Shown here in pieces: positions 19,181-27,450 of a stretch of 64,000 bases of DNA. The stretch comes from Micromonospora lutea (GTDB taxonomy: Bacteria; Actinomycetota; Actinomycetes; Mycobacteriales; Micromonosporaceae): assembly GCF_016863535.1 (NCBI RefSeq), contig NZ_BOPB01000020.1, positions 1 to 64,000 of the forward strand, given 5' to 3'. The notes under the pieces are model-generated. The model saw nothing but the letters and a program-made list of their open reading frames with translations, was not told the DNA's origin and made no database searches. The first letter of the stretch is position 1. The number at the start of each line of letters is the position of its first letter. A program made the translations under genes and the position numbers.

Positions 19181-20239
19181 TCAGGCGGCGCAGTTGGCCA
19201 GTTCCGGGGTCGACGGGGTGACCGTCGCGCCGGTGAAGAGGTTGACGCAGGAGACCAGGAAACGCGGGTTCTCCTCCGGGATGAAGTGGCCTGAGTCGGG
19301 CGCGACGACCTCCCGTACGTCGTCGGCCACCTGCCGGAACGACGCCGCGACCGCCGGTCCGAACGTCGCCGCGGCGCCCATCGCCAGCACCGGCATCGGC
19401 AACCGTCGGTGGGCGTTGGCCTGGTTGTTCTCGGCGTCACCGGCGTACGCGCGGTAGTAGTTGTAGCCGGCGGTACGGTCGGCGGGGTCCCGGTAGTAGC
19501 GGTAGTAGACGCTCCGGTCGATGGCTTCCGTGTTGACGCTGAAGTCGAAGATCATCCCCAGGTAGGTGGGGACGTCGTCGTTGTCGAGGATCCGCTCGGG
19601 GATCGGCGCGGGCGCCGCGTTGAACAGGAAGTGGAAGCTCAACGTGTAGGCATCCTCGAGGCCGAAGCCGGAGAGCGTCGAGTCGAGCACCGCGATCCGG
19701 GAAACCTCGGCGGGAAACTCGCGGGCGTACGGATACGCGACCAGGACTCCGACGTCGTGCGCCAGGATCGACACCTGCCGGTGCCCGAGGGCGCGCACCG
19801 CCTGGCGGATGCGGTGCGCGGTGGTCACCTTGTCGTACCCGTCGATGAAGTGGCTGGAGTCGCCGAGGCCGGGCAGGTCGAACGCCACGACGGTGTGGTT
19901 GCGGGCCAGGGCCGGCATCACGTCGTGCCAGGCCCACCAGGTCTGCGGCCAGCCGTGCAGCAGCACCAGGACCGGGCCGGAGCCGCCGGTGACGTAGTGC
20001 AGCCGGCCGCCGTCGACGCCCACGGTGCCGTGCCGGAAGGACGGATCGAAGACCGCCCTGCCCGTCAGCGGCTCGACGTACGGGTCGGCGGCCGAGGAGG
20101 AGGACGCCCCGAGGACGAGCACCGTCGCGGCGGCGGCGACGGCGGCGACCGCCCGGCGCCCGAGTGACCTTCTCCGGCCGGCCGGGCCGCCGCCACCGTC
20201 GTCGTTGCGTCGTCCACGCCGCAGTACGGACAGAGTCAT
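19181..20239 (-). CDS. Exported alpha/beta hydrolase, epoxide-hydrolase-like
   Basis: 352 aa. An Arg-rich N-terminus (RRRSLGRRAV) and an Ala/Val core ending near SSSAADP (about residue 51) form an export signal, possibly Tat. The oxyanion motif HGWP is at 95-98. The nucleophile elbow AHDVGV puts Asp162 at the nucleophile position, as in epoxide hydrolases and haloalkane dehalogenases. PDSGHF near the C-terminus supplies His. Lid tyrosines are abundant (YYRYYRD). Cytosolic epoxide hydrolases (SgcF type) open the core epoxide in nine-membered enediyne pathways. This protein differs by being exported and belonging to the plant/dehalogenase-like branch. It may act on released chromophore or on something unrelated. 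Confidence 0.85.
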   Translation of the reverse strand: MTLSVLRRGRRNDDGGGGPAGRRRSLGRRAVAAVAAAATVLVLGASSSSAADPYVEPLTGRAVFDPSFRHGTVGVDGGRLHYVTGGSGPVLVLLHGWPQTWWAWHDVMPALARNHTVVAFDLPGLGDSSHFIDGYDKVTTAHRIRQAVRALGHRQVSILAHDVGVLVAYPYAREFPAEVSRIAVLDSTLSGFGLEDAYTLSFHFLFNAAPAPIPERILDNDDVPTYLGMIFDFSVNTEAIDRSVYYRYYRDPADRTAGYNYYRAYAGDAENNQANAHRRLPMPVLAMGAAATFGPAVAASFRQVADDVREVVAPDSGHFIPEENPRFLVSCVNLFTGATVTPSTPELANCAA

Positions 20240-20314
20240 GGTGGCCCTTTCGCTGGTCGTCGATTGATGCGGGAGTGTCCGCGCTGCGTCACGAAGACCA
20301 GAAAATGGTCCTAA

Positions 20315-20475
20315 GAGCGACCGGCAATAGGGCTGGCGGGGCTGCGGCGCGCCCTGGCACTTCGGCTGGCGGCGTTGTCGTCGTCGGCCATGCAACACCG
20401 GCATGGCCTCCTCCTCCGCCTTGCCACCCTCGGCCAGGACCCGCCTCGCCTCCACCGCCCTACTGCCGGTCGCTC
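20315..20475. mobile_element. MITE-like element, 161 bp, 19-bp inverted ends, TAA target duplication
   Basis: The left end GAGCGACCGGCAATAGGGC (20315-20333) and the right end (20457-20475) are inverted copies matching at 18 of 19 positions. TAA flanks both ends (20312-20314 and 20476-20478), as a target-site duplication would. The interior has no coding gene. This is the structure of a miniature inverted-repeat element or a deleted insertion sequence. The parent element is not visible in this window. Confidence 0.65.
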
Positions 20476-20598
20476 TAACGTGACCGATTCCCGCCGATGT
20501 GGTTGATCTTAGGTACGTGACGAGATCATCATCAATGATCTATACGTGCACCCGTCGATGACCTACCGGCTCGATGTCACGATCACGGGAACGAAACT

Positions 20599-20630
20599 AC
20601 GCCCCGACCGATGAATTTCGGTCGGGGCGT
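20599..20630 (-). terminator. Intrinsic terminator of the carrier-protein operon
   Basis: Perfect 13-bp stem (20599-20611 with 20618-20630) and a 6-nt loop. On the minus strand it is followed by AGTTTCGTT. It lies 48 bp beyond the stop of the 66-aa gene. Confidence 0.8.
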
Positions 20631-20677
20631 ACGTCTGCGGAAAGGCAACCGCTCCTGCCCGGCGGATCGGTGGCCGG

Positions 20678-20878
20678 TCAGGCCGCGACCGGGCAGCTCA
20701 CGCCCGGTCGGCCCGCCGTGGCCGGCTGCGCCGACTCCACGACGTACACGACGTCGTTGGTGCCGATGCCGCCGGCGGCGAACTGGGTGAGCCACCGGTC
20801 GGCACTGGCCAGGTCGATCACCTCGGTGAGTGTCTGGACATGGCCGGTCGCGATGTCGTACAGCCTGATGGACAGCAT
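20678..20878 (-). CDS. 66-aa protein of unknown function, downstream of the carrier protein
   Basis: The ATG at 20878 has an almost ideal ribosome site (GGAAGGAGGAG), and the gene ends just before a good terminator, so it is very probably translated. The protein begins MLSIRLYDIATG, has a central TEVIDLASADRWLTQF helix and ends PGVSCPVAA with a single cysteine. It is not an MbtH protein (no NxE/WP pattern) and not a carrier protein. It shares its transcript with the beta-tyrosine carrier, 77 bp downstream. The tail ending in Cys-Pro-Val-Ala-Ala, or a precursor-peptide-like role, cannot be tested here. I do not recognise the family. Confidence 0.75.
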   Translation of the reverse strand: MLSIRLYDIATGHVQTLTEVIDLASADRWLTQFAAGGIGTNDVVYVVESAQPATAGRPGVSCPVAA

Positions 20879-20935
20879 TACCCGCTCCTCCTTCCGGTGC
20901 GACGCCGGCCCAGGCGGGCCCGGGACCGGCGTCGG

Positions 20936-20958
20936 CTAGTGCGCGGCCACCGCACTAG
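20936..20958. repeat. CTAG-flanked palindrome at the carrier-protein stop codon
   Basis: CTAGTGCG (20936-20943) and CGCACTAG (20951-20958) form a perfect inverted repeat around a 7-nt centre. Read on the minus strand, the carrier gene's TAG stop is the TAG of this repeat, and the 14 bases CTAGTGCGGTGGCC are identical to the left end of the element at 45512. It is probably a shortened relative of that element. Confidence 0.6.
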
Positions 20959-21233
20959 TGACCGCCCCGGGCGCTCGCGATGACCAGGTCCACGAAGGTC
21001 GCCAGGTCCGGGTCCTCGAACAGGACCTCGACGTCGACCTCGATGCCGAGCTCCTCCTCGATCCGCCCGGTGATGCGGACGGCGGAGATCGACTGGCCCT
21101 GCAGGTCGAGGAAGGTGGCGTCGATCGGCGCGTCGTCCCGGACGCCGAGCACGTCCCGCCAGATGGCACCGACCCGGCGGCGCAGCTCGGGGACGTCCAG
21201 TGCGGTCGGGGTGGCCCCCGGAATCTCGTTCAT
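20955..21233 (-). CDS. Free-standing peptidyl carrier protein (SgcC2-like)
   Basis: 92 aa, one carrier domain. LDLQGQSISAVRITGRIEEEL is the carrier core (given here in part: QGQSISAVRI), with Ser48 as the phosphopantetheine site. The flanking FLDL and DPDLATFVDLV helices fit the four-helix fold. In the C-1027 and maduropeptin pathways a discrete carrier of this kind holds beta-tyrosine while it is chlorinated and hydroxylated, then donates it to the condensation enzyme. The ATG at 21233 is divergent from the adenylating NRPS (21421), with 187 bp between. Its stop codon falls inside the palindrome at 20936-20958. The phosphopantetheinyl transferase that loads it is not obvious in this window. 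Confidence 0.92.
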   Translation of the reverse strand: MNEIPGATPTALDVPELRRRVGAIWRDVLGVRDDAPIDATFLDLQGQSISAVRITGRIEEELGIEVDVEVLFEDPDLATFVDLVIASARGGH

Positions 21234-21420
21234 CGGCACTCTCTTCCAGCACGCGCTCGGCTCTGTCCTCATCGTGCGGGGCGCCGGCAGTGGCGGGCAT
21301 CTCTGCGAATGCGCACTCCGGAAGACCGGGCCGCCTCCTCGGACCAACCCCGGCCAGCAGCGGTCACCGCCGCGCACGTCGAGAGATGCCCGCCCGGCGG
21401 CGCTTGCCGAGACTTGCTGC

Positions 21421-24267
21421 GTGACGATCCACGTCCCCGCGCCGCAGCCGGTGCCGATCATCGACCTGGACCCGGTCGCCGCCGAGGTGCGGAAGGCGGT
21501 CCGGATGCTCGACCGGCTGCGCCCGGACACCCCGCCGGTCCTGTCCAGGTCGTACTGGGTCAGCGGTCCGCTCGATCTCGACGCCCTGCGGGCCGCTTGG
21601 CAACTGGTGCTCGACCGGCACGCGGCGCTGCACCCGGCACCGCAGACAGTGGACGGCGTGCCCGTCTCGTCGCCCGGACCGCACCCCGACTCCTTCGCGG
21701 TGCACGGGCATGAGGCCGCCCCAACCGCCCCAACCGCCCCCGCCGACCTCGGCACCGGCCCGCTCGCGCAGCTGACCGTGTACCCGGTCACCGTCCGACA
21801 CCACCGCGTCGTGCTCCGCGCACACCTGGCCGTGGCGGACCCCACCTCGATGTCGGCCCTGGCCGCCGATCTCTCGACGGCGTACCGCGAGGCCGCTGCG
21901 ATCGCGCCGGTCCGTGCCGCCACGCTCCCGCCCACCCCAGCACCGGACGCCGGCGTGCTCGCCACCGCCGGCGAGGTGGCCTTCGACTGGAGGCCGGACC
22001 TCGGGCGGGCCGTCCGGGACCTCGCCCTGCGGGAGGGCACCACCGTCGACACCGTGCTGCTGAGCGCCTGCCACGTCGTGCTGGCCCGGCACCGCGAGGA
22101 CGACGACGGACCCATCGCCGTTGCGGAGGACCTGAGGCAGCCGGGACAGCAACACGTCGTCGGCCCGTTGACCACCCTGTCGCCGGTCGACGGGCGGGTC
22201 GGCGACGCGCAGACCTTCCGGGCGTACCTGCGGTGCATGGCGCGCCGCCGGCACGACGTCCGGCGACACCGGCCGCCGCCGTTGCGGTGGCTGGTCCGCG
22301 CCGGTGACCCGGACCTCGGCGGCGGGCCGCGCGCCACCGTGCTCGCCGTCGCGGTGCCGGCCCCGCTGCGGCTGGCCGGCACCGAGGTGCTGGCGCTGCC
22401 GTCCCCGGTTCGGGCGCTTCCCGTCGACCTGCTCCTCACCGTCGAGCCCACCATCGGGACCCTCGCCGGCACGCTCGCGTCCCCCGCCGACCGGATCGGC
22501 CGTCGCTGGATCATGGGCTTCCTCAGGCAACTGCGGACCCTGCTGACCGTGGCGCTGCGCGACCCTGACCTCCCGCTCGCCGAGCTACCGCTGGAGGACG
22601 CGGCGCACCGGGCCGCGACGCTCCACGCCGCCGACGCCACAGCGGTGCCGACGCCCCGGCCGGTGACCGAGCTGATCCACCGGTGCCGGGACCGCTTTCC
22701 CGACGCGGTGGCCGTCCGCGGCGAGACCGGCAACCTGACGTACGCGGAGCTGACCGCCGAGGCGTCGGCGCTGGCTGCCTGGCTGACCGCCCAGGTTCCG
22801 GTCGCCGGCCGCCCGGTGGCGCTGCGCCTGCCGATGGGACCGGCGCTGGTACGGGCCTCGCTGGCCGTGCTCTACGCCGGTGGCCACATCACCTGGCTGG
22901 ACCCGGCCGACGCGGGGGACCGGGTCCAGACGCTCCTGGGCGACCTGAGCCCCGCCGTCCTGCTCCTCGGCGACGCCGCAACCGGCGAACCGTTGGCCGA
23001 ATGGTTCCGCATCGCCCGAGGTGGGCTGGTGCTCACGACCGGGTCGGAGCCACTCCCGCCCGCCTCACCGCCCACACCATCCCCTGCCGCGCCGACGTCG
23101 GCGGCCTACGTCGCGTTCACCGCCGGGTCGACCGGGCGGCCGAAGGGGGTGGTGCAGACCCACGCGGCCCTGGCGCAGTTCGCCCTCTGGTTGGGGCGCA
23201 CCGCGCAACTGCGACCGGGATCCCGCGTCGCGCAGTGGGCGGCCATCACACACGACCCGGCGCTGTGCGAGGTCTTCGCGGCGCTCACCTCCGGCGCGAC
23301 CCTGGTCCCGGTGCCGCAGCGGGTACGCGTGCACCCGGAGCGCTTCGTCCACTGGCTGGACCGCGAGGGCATCACGATGGTGCAGACGGTGCCGAGCTTC
23401 GCCCGCGAACTGGTCGGCGTGATCGAAAAGGACGGCAGGGTTCCGGACCGGCTGGCTCACCTGTTCCTGATCGGGGAGGCTCTCGCCGCGGGTGTGGCGA
23501 ACCGACTGCGCCAGGCGCTCACCGGCGTCCGACTGTGGAACCTGTACGGCCCGACCGAGACGGTCGCGGCCAGCGTCTACGAGATCGTGGCACCGGTCCA
23601 CGGTGAGCGCGTCCCGATCGGCCGGTCGATACCCGGCCGGCAGGTCCTGGTCGTCGACGGGCGAGGCCGTCACTGCCCGGCCGGCGTGCCCGGCGAGATC
23701 GTGGTCCGCAGCCGCTACGCCGGCCCGGCATACCTGCCGGTCGGGGCCGGCGCCGGCCCCGACGACGCGTCGTTCCGTCCGCTGCCGGGCCTGCCCCCGG
23801 CCGCCGACCCGGCAGCCGGCTGCTACCGCACCGGTGACCTCGGTCGCCGCCGTCTCGACGGCGAGCTGGAATACCTCGGCCGCCGTGACCACCAGGTCAA
23901 ACTCGCCGGTCACCGGCTCGAACTCGCGGCGGTGCAGGAAGGGCTGGCCGAGCATCCACATGTCATCGACTGCGCCGTGGCGCCGGTGACCGACCCGGAC
24001 GGCCTGGTCAGCCGGCTGGTCGCCTTCGTGGCCCTGCGCGCAGGCGTGGAGCTGTCGGTGGTGGTGCCGGAGTTGCGCGGGCTGCTGCGCCGACGCCACG
24101 GGCCAGTGAGCCACCGCACCTCCTTCGTCCCGCTCGACCGGATCCCCCGCAACCCCGCCGGCAAGGTCGACCGGGCCCGGCTGCCCGATCCTCGCACCGT
24201 CGCCGACGACCCCGGACGGGCCGGGTCCGCCGGCCGCCCACGACGAACGGAAGAAGAGCATGGCTGA
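21421..24267 (+). CDS. NRPS with degenerate condensation domain plus adenylation domain (SgcC1-like)
   Basis: 948 aa. Residues about 30-390 look like a condensation-type domain whose HHxxxDG motif has decayed (RAHLAVADPTS), so it is probably structural. Residues about 400-930 are an adenylation domain with AYVAFTAGSTGRPKGV (A3), NLYGPTET (A5), GCYRTGDL (A7), GRRDHQVKLAGHRLEL (A8) and the A10 lysine in NPAGKVDR. There is no carrier domain, so it must load the separate carrier at 20955. Expected reaction: ATP-dependent activation of beta-tyrosine and transfer to the carrier. GTG 21421 is my choice. Ribosome-site evidence there is weak, so the true start may lie slightly elsewhere. The end overlaps the aminomutase start by 8 nt. 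Confidence 0.9.
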   Translation: MTIHVPAPQPVPIIDLDPVAAEVRKAVRMLDRLRPDTPPVLSRSYWVSGPLDLDALRAAWQLVLDRHAALHPAPQTVDGVPVSSPGPHPDSFAVHGHEAAPTAPTAPADLGTGPLAQLTVYPVTVRHHRVVLRAHLAVADPTSMSALAADLSTAYREAAAIAPVRAATLPPTPAPDAGVLATAGEVAFDWRPDLGRAVRDLALREGTTVDTVLLSACHVVLARHREDDDGPIAVAEDLRQPGQQHVVGPLTTLSPVDGRVGDAQTFRAYLRCMARRRHDVRRHRPPPLRWLVRAGDPDLGGGPRATVLAVAVPAPLRLAGTEVLALPSPVRALPVDLLLTVEPTIGTLAGTLASPADRIGRRWIMGFLRQLRTLLTVALRDPDLPLAELPLEDAAHRAATLHAADATAVPTPRPVTELIHRCRDRFPDAVAVRGETGNLTYAELTAEASALAAWLTAQVPVAGRPVALRLPMGPALVRASLAVLYAGGHITWLDPADAGDRVQTLLGDLSPAVLLLGDAATGEPLAEWFRIARGGLVLTTGSEPLPPASPPTPSPAAPTSAAYVAFTAGSTGRPKGVVQTHAALAQFALWLGRTAQLRPGSRVAQWAAITHDPALCEVFAALTSGATLVPVPQRVRVHPERFVHWLDREGITMVQTVPSFARELVGVIEKDGRVPDRLAHLFLIGEALAAGVANRLRQALTGVRLWNLYGPTETVAASVYEIVAPVHGERVPIGRSIPGRQVLVVDGRGRHCPAGVPGEIVVRSRYAGPAYLPVGAGAGPDDASFRPLPGLPPAADPAAGCYRTGDLGRRRLDGELEYLGRRDHQVKLAGHRLELAAVQEGLAEHPHVIDCAVAPVTDPDGLVSRLVAFVALRAGVELSVVVPELRGLLRRRHGPVSHRTSFVPLDRIPRNPAGKVDRARLPDPRTVADDPGRAGSAGRPRRTEEEHG

Positions 24268-25870
24268 CATCGACAGCGGCGCGACGCCGGTGGTCCTCGA
24301 CGGTGCCGGACTCACCGTGGACGCGGTCCGGCAGGTGGCCGAAGGGGGAATGCCCTGCGTGGTGCCGGCGGCGTCGTTGGCCCGCGCGGTGACCAGCCGG
24401 CAGCGGTTCGAGGACATTGTCCGGCAGGGCGTGCCGGTGTACGGCGTGACGACCGGGTACGGCGAGATGATCTACATGCTGGTGGACCACCCCAAAGAGG
24501 TGGAACTCCAGACGAACCTGATCCGCAGCCACAGCGCCGGAGTCGGGCCGCACTTCTCCGAGGTGGAGGCTCGCGCGATCCTCGTCGCCCGGCTCAACGC
24601 CCTGGCCAAGGGCTACTCCGCCGTCCGTTCGGAACTGATCACCCGGCTGGAGATGTACCTGAACCTCGGCATCATCCCGGCCATCCCGGAGATCGGCTCG
24701 CTGGGCGCCAGCGGTGACCTGGCGCCGTTGTCACACATCGCCAGCACCCTGCTCGGCGAGGGCTACGTGCTGCGCGACGGTCAGCCGGTGCCGACCGCCG
24801 GGGTGCTGGGGGAGTACGGCATCGAGCCGCTGGAGCTGCGCTTCAAGGAAGGTCTCGCCCTGATCAACGGCACCTCCGCGATGACCGGGCTGGGTGCCCT
24901 GGTGCTCGGCCGGGCGGCCGAACAGGTCCGTCAGGCCGAGATCGTGGCCGCGCTGGTGATCGAGACCCTGCGCGGATCGACCGGTCCGTTCCTGGCCGAG
25001 GGGCACGATCTGGCCCGTCCCCACCCGGGCCAGATCGACTCCGCGGCGAACATGCGGGCCCTGCTCGACGGCAGCACGCTCGCCGTCACCCACACCGCCC
25101 TGCGCCAGCAGGTCGCCGAGGAGTGGCAGCACGAGCAGGCGGTCCAGCGCACCGAAATCTACCTGCAGAAGGCGTACTCGCTGCGTGCGGTCCCGCAGGT
25201 ACTGGGCGCGGTACGGGACACCCTGGCCCACGCCCGCGCGACCGTCGAGATCGAGCTGAACTCGGCAAACGACAATCCACTCTTCTTCGGCAGCGGAGAG
25301 GTCTTCCACGGGGCCAACTTCCACGGCCAACCGGTCGCCTTCGCGATGGACTACGTGACCATCGCGTTGACCCAGCTCGGAGTGCTCTCCGAGCGGCGGA
25401 CGAACCGGCTGCTCAACCGACATCTCAGCTACGGCCTGCCGGAGTTCCTGGTGCTCGGCGAACCGGGGCTCAACAGCGGCTTCGCCGGCGCGCAGTACCC
25501 GGCCACGGCGCTGGTCGCGGAGAACCGCACGATCGGCCCGGCCAGCATCCACAGCATCCCCTCCAACGGCGACAACCAGGACATCGTGAGCATGGGCCTG
25601 ATCAGTGCCCGCAACGCCCGCCGGGTCCTCACGAACAACGACACCATCCTGGCGGTGGAGTTGCTGGCCGCCGCCCAGGCGGTCGATGTGGCTGGCCGCG
25701 CCGAAGGACTGGGCCCGGCCGGCCGTGCCGCGTACGACCTCACCCGCTCCCTCGCACCCACCCTCCGCGAGGACCGGTACATGGCCGACGACCTCGCCGC
25801 CGTGGCGACCGCGCTGAGCCGCGGCGAACTACTCGACGCCGTGCTGAGCGCCCGGGTGGTCCTGCGGTGA
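24260..25870 (+). CDS. MIO-dependent tyrosine 2,3-aminomutase (SgcC4-like)
   Basis: 536 aa, the length of the aromatic amino acid lyase/aminomutase family. The residues Ala150-Ser151-Gly152 in GSLGASGDLAPLSH cyclise to the MIO prosthetic group. VYGVTTGYGEM carries the essential catalytic Tyr, and NDNPLF and QDIVSMGL are further family motifs. In enediyne clusters this enzyme makes beta-tyrosine from L-tyrosine. Sequence alone does not separate it cleanly from a tyrosine ammonia-lyase or fix the product's handedness, but the neighbours (A domain, carrier, halogenase, HpaB) argue strongly for the aminomutase. It is the second gene of the rightward operon, overlapping the NRPS by 8 nt, with the halogenase 35 bp downstream. 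Confidence 0.93.
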   Translation: MADIDSGATPVVLDGAGLTVDAVRQVAEGGMPCVVPAASLARAVTSRQRFEDIVRQGVPVYGVTTGYGEMIYMLVDHPKEVELQTNLIRSHSAGVGPHFSEVEARAILVARLNALAKGYSAVRSELITRLEMYLNLGIIPAIPEIGSLGASGDLAPLSHIASTLLGEGYVLRDGQPVPTAGVLGEYGIEPLELRFKEGLALINGTSAMTGLGALVLGRAAEQVRQAEIVAALVIETLRGSTGPFLAEGHDLARPHPGQIDSAANMRALLDGSTLAVTHTALRQQVAEEWQHEQAVQRTEIYLQKAYSLRAVPQVLGAVRDTLAHARATVEIELNSANDNPLFFGSGEVFHGANFHGQPVAFAMDYVTIALTQLGVLSERRTNRLLNRHLSYGLPEFLVLGEPGLNSGFAGAQYPATALVAENRTIGPASIHSIPSNGDNQDIVSMGLISARNARRVLTNNDTILAVELLAAAQAVDVAGRAEGLGPAGRAAYDLTRSLAPTLREDRYMADDLAAVATALSRGELLDAVLSARVVLR

Positions 25871-25905
25871 CCCGTACGAACCAGAGCAATCCTGGAGGAC
25901 ATGAC

Positions 25906-27450
25906 GTGACCGACGACGAATTCGACTACGACCTGATCGTGGTCGGCGGCGGACCGGGCGGCTCGACGGTCGCCACCCTGGTGGCGATGCAGGGGCACCG
26001 GGTCCTGCTGCTGGAGCGGGAGACATTTCCCCGGTATCAGATCGGGGAGTCGCTGCTGCCCTCGACCATCCACGGCGTGTGCCGGTTGACCGGCGTCACG
26101 GACGACCTGGCCCGAGCCGGCTTCCCCGTCAAACGAGGCGGCACGTTCCGTTGGGGCAGCAACCCGGAGCCGTGGACGTTCGCCTTCGCGATCTCACCCC
26201 GCTTCGCCAGTGAGGGCGCGACCGCGTACCAGGTCGAGCGGATGAAGTTCGACCAGATCCTGCTCGACAACGCCCGGCGCAAGGGCGTGACGGTACGCGA
26301 GCGGTGCGCGGTGGTCGACGTGCTGGAGGAGGGGGAGCGGGTGTGCGGCGTCCGCTTCGACGACGAGGACGGTGTACGCCGGGAACTGCGCAGCCGGTAT
26401 GTGGTGGACGCGTCCGGTCACCGCAGCCGCATCCACCACCGGATCGGGGGCACGCGGCACTACTCGGACTTCTTCCGCAATCTCGCCCTGTTCGGCTACT
26501 TCGAGGGCGGTAAGCGGCTCCCCGAGCCCAACAGCGGCAACATCCTCGCCGTCGCCTTCCCCAGCGGCTGGTTCTGGTACATCCCGCTCAGCGACACCCT
26601 CACCAGCGTCGGCGCCGTCCTGCGGCCGGAGGCGCTGGACCGGGTCCGGGAGGGCGACCGGGAGACAGTGCTGCGCCAGCTGGTCAGCGAGTGCCCGCTG
26701 ATCGCCGAGTACCTGGCCGAGGCGACCCGGGTGACCGACGGACCGTACGGCGAGGTGCGGGTCCGCAAGGACTACTCGTACCTCCATGACACCTTCACCC
26801 GACCCGGCATGCTGCTGGTCGGCGACGCGGCCTGCTTCATCGATCCGGTCTTCTCCTCCGGCGTGCACCTGGCCACGTTCAGCGCCCTGCTCGCCGCTCG
26901 GTCGATCAACAGCTGTCTGGCCGCAGAGCTGGACGAGCCGAGTGTCCTCCAGGAGTTCGAGACGCGCTACCGCCGCGAGTACGCCCTGTTCCACGACTTC
27001 CTCGTCGCCTTCTACGACACCCATCAGGACGAGGACTCGTACTTCTGGGCCGCCAAGCGCCTCAACGACGACGGTGTCGCCAGTGCGGTGCAGTCCTTCG
27101 TGCGGCTCGTCGGTGGCGGAGGTTCGGGCGAGGGCGCGCTCCTCGACCCCGACGCATACCTGCGCGATCGCAAGGAGGCGTTCCAGGAGCTGACCGACGT
27201 CGTGCAGAGCCCCGTCGCCGTACCGGGGGAGGACCGTGACCTGCTGGGTGCCGCACTGCTCAAGGACGTCCTCAAGGAGGGGGTCCGGATGCAGACCCAG
27301 GCGGCGCTGGGTGGCAACGTCGACGACCAACGCCCGATCCGTCCGGGCGGGCTCGTCCCGTCGGCCGACGGGATGCGGTGGCGCAGACCCGAGCCTCCGG
27401 CGACGGCCGGTGCGCCGGCACCTCGTGAGGCGGGGCATGACGCGGAATGA
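25906..27450 (+). CDS. FAD-dependent halogenase (SgcC3-like)
   Basis: 514 aa from GTG 25906, preceded by GGAGG. The nearby ATG at 25901 runs straight into a stop. FAD-binding VVGGGPGGSTVA is at 12-23. The halogenase signature WxWxIP is present as WFWYIP at 222-227. GDAACFIDPVFSSGVH is the second FAD motif. Length and layout match the flavin halogenases that act on carrier-bound substrates. Expected reaction: chlorination of the carrier-bound beta-tyrosine ring, using FADH2 from a separate reductase such as the one at 51879. The 3' end overlaps the condensation gene by 14 nt. Confidence 0.93.
   Translation: MTDDEFDYDLIVVGGGPGGSTVATLVAMQGHRVLLLERETFPRYQIGESLLPSTIHGVCRLTGVTDDLARAGFPVKRGGTFRWGSNPEPWTFAFAISPRFASEGATAYQVERMKFDQILLDNARRKGVTVRERCAVVDVLEEGERVCGVRFDDEDGVRRELRSRYVVDASGHRSRIHHRIGGTRHYSDFFRNLALFGYFEGGKRLPEPNSGNILAVAFPSGWFWYIPLSDTLTSVGAVLRPEALDRVREGDRETVLRQLVSECPLIAEYLAEATRVTDGPYGEVRVRKDYSYLHDTFTRPGMLLVGDAACFIDPVFSSGVHLATFSALLAARSINSCLAAELDEPSVLQEFETRYRREYALFHDFLVAFYDTHQDEDSYFWAAKRLNDDGVASAVQSFVRLVGGGGSGEGALLDPDAYLRDRKEAFQELTDVVQSPVAVPGEDRDLLGAALLKDVLKEGVRMQTQAALGGNVDDQRPIRPGGLVPSADGMRWRRPEPPATAGAPAPREAGHDAE

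Larger units (their letters stand above)
20240..20677. other. 438-bp gap holding a MITE and a terminator
   Basis: Apart from the MITE-like element (20315-20475) and the hairpin at 20599-20630, it contains the presumed promoter of the exported hydrolase (20240-20311). The part 20479-20598 is AT-richer than the surroundings, but no gene is seen. Confidence 0.5.

Noticed and set aside
19181..20239. Assignment of the exported hydrolase as the core epoxide hydrolase (SgcF type)
   Set aside because: SgcF-type enzymes have a different N-terminal domain and no export signal. Only the general fold and Asp nucleophile agree.
20678..20878. MbtH-like protein
   Set aside because: Right size and neighbourhood, but none of the conserved Trp/Pro/Asn residues of MbtH proteins are present.
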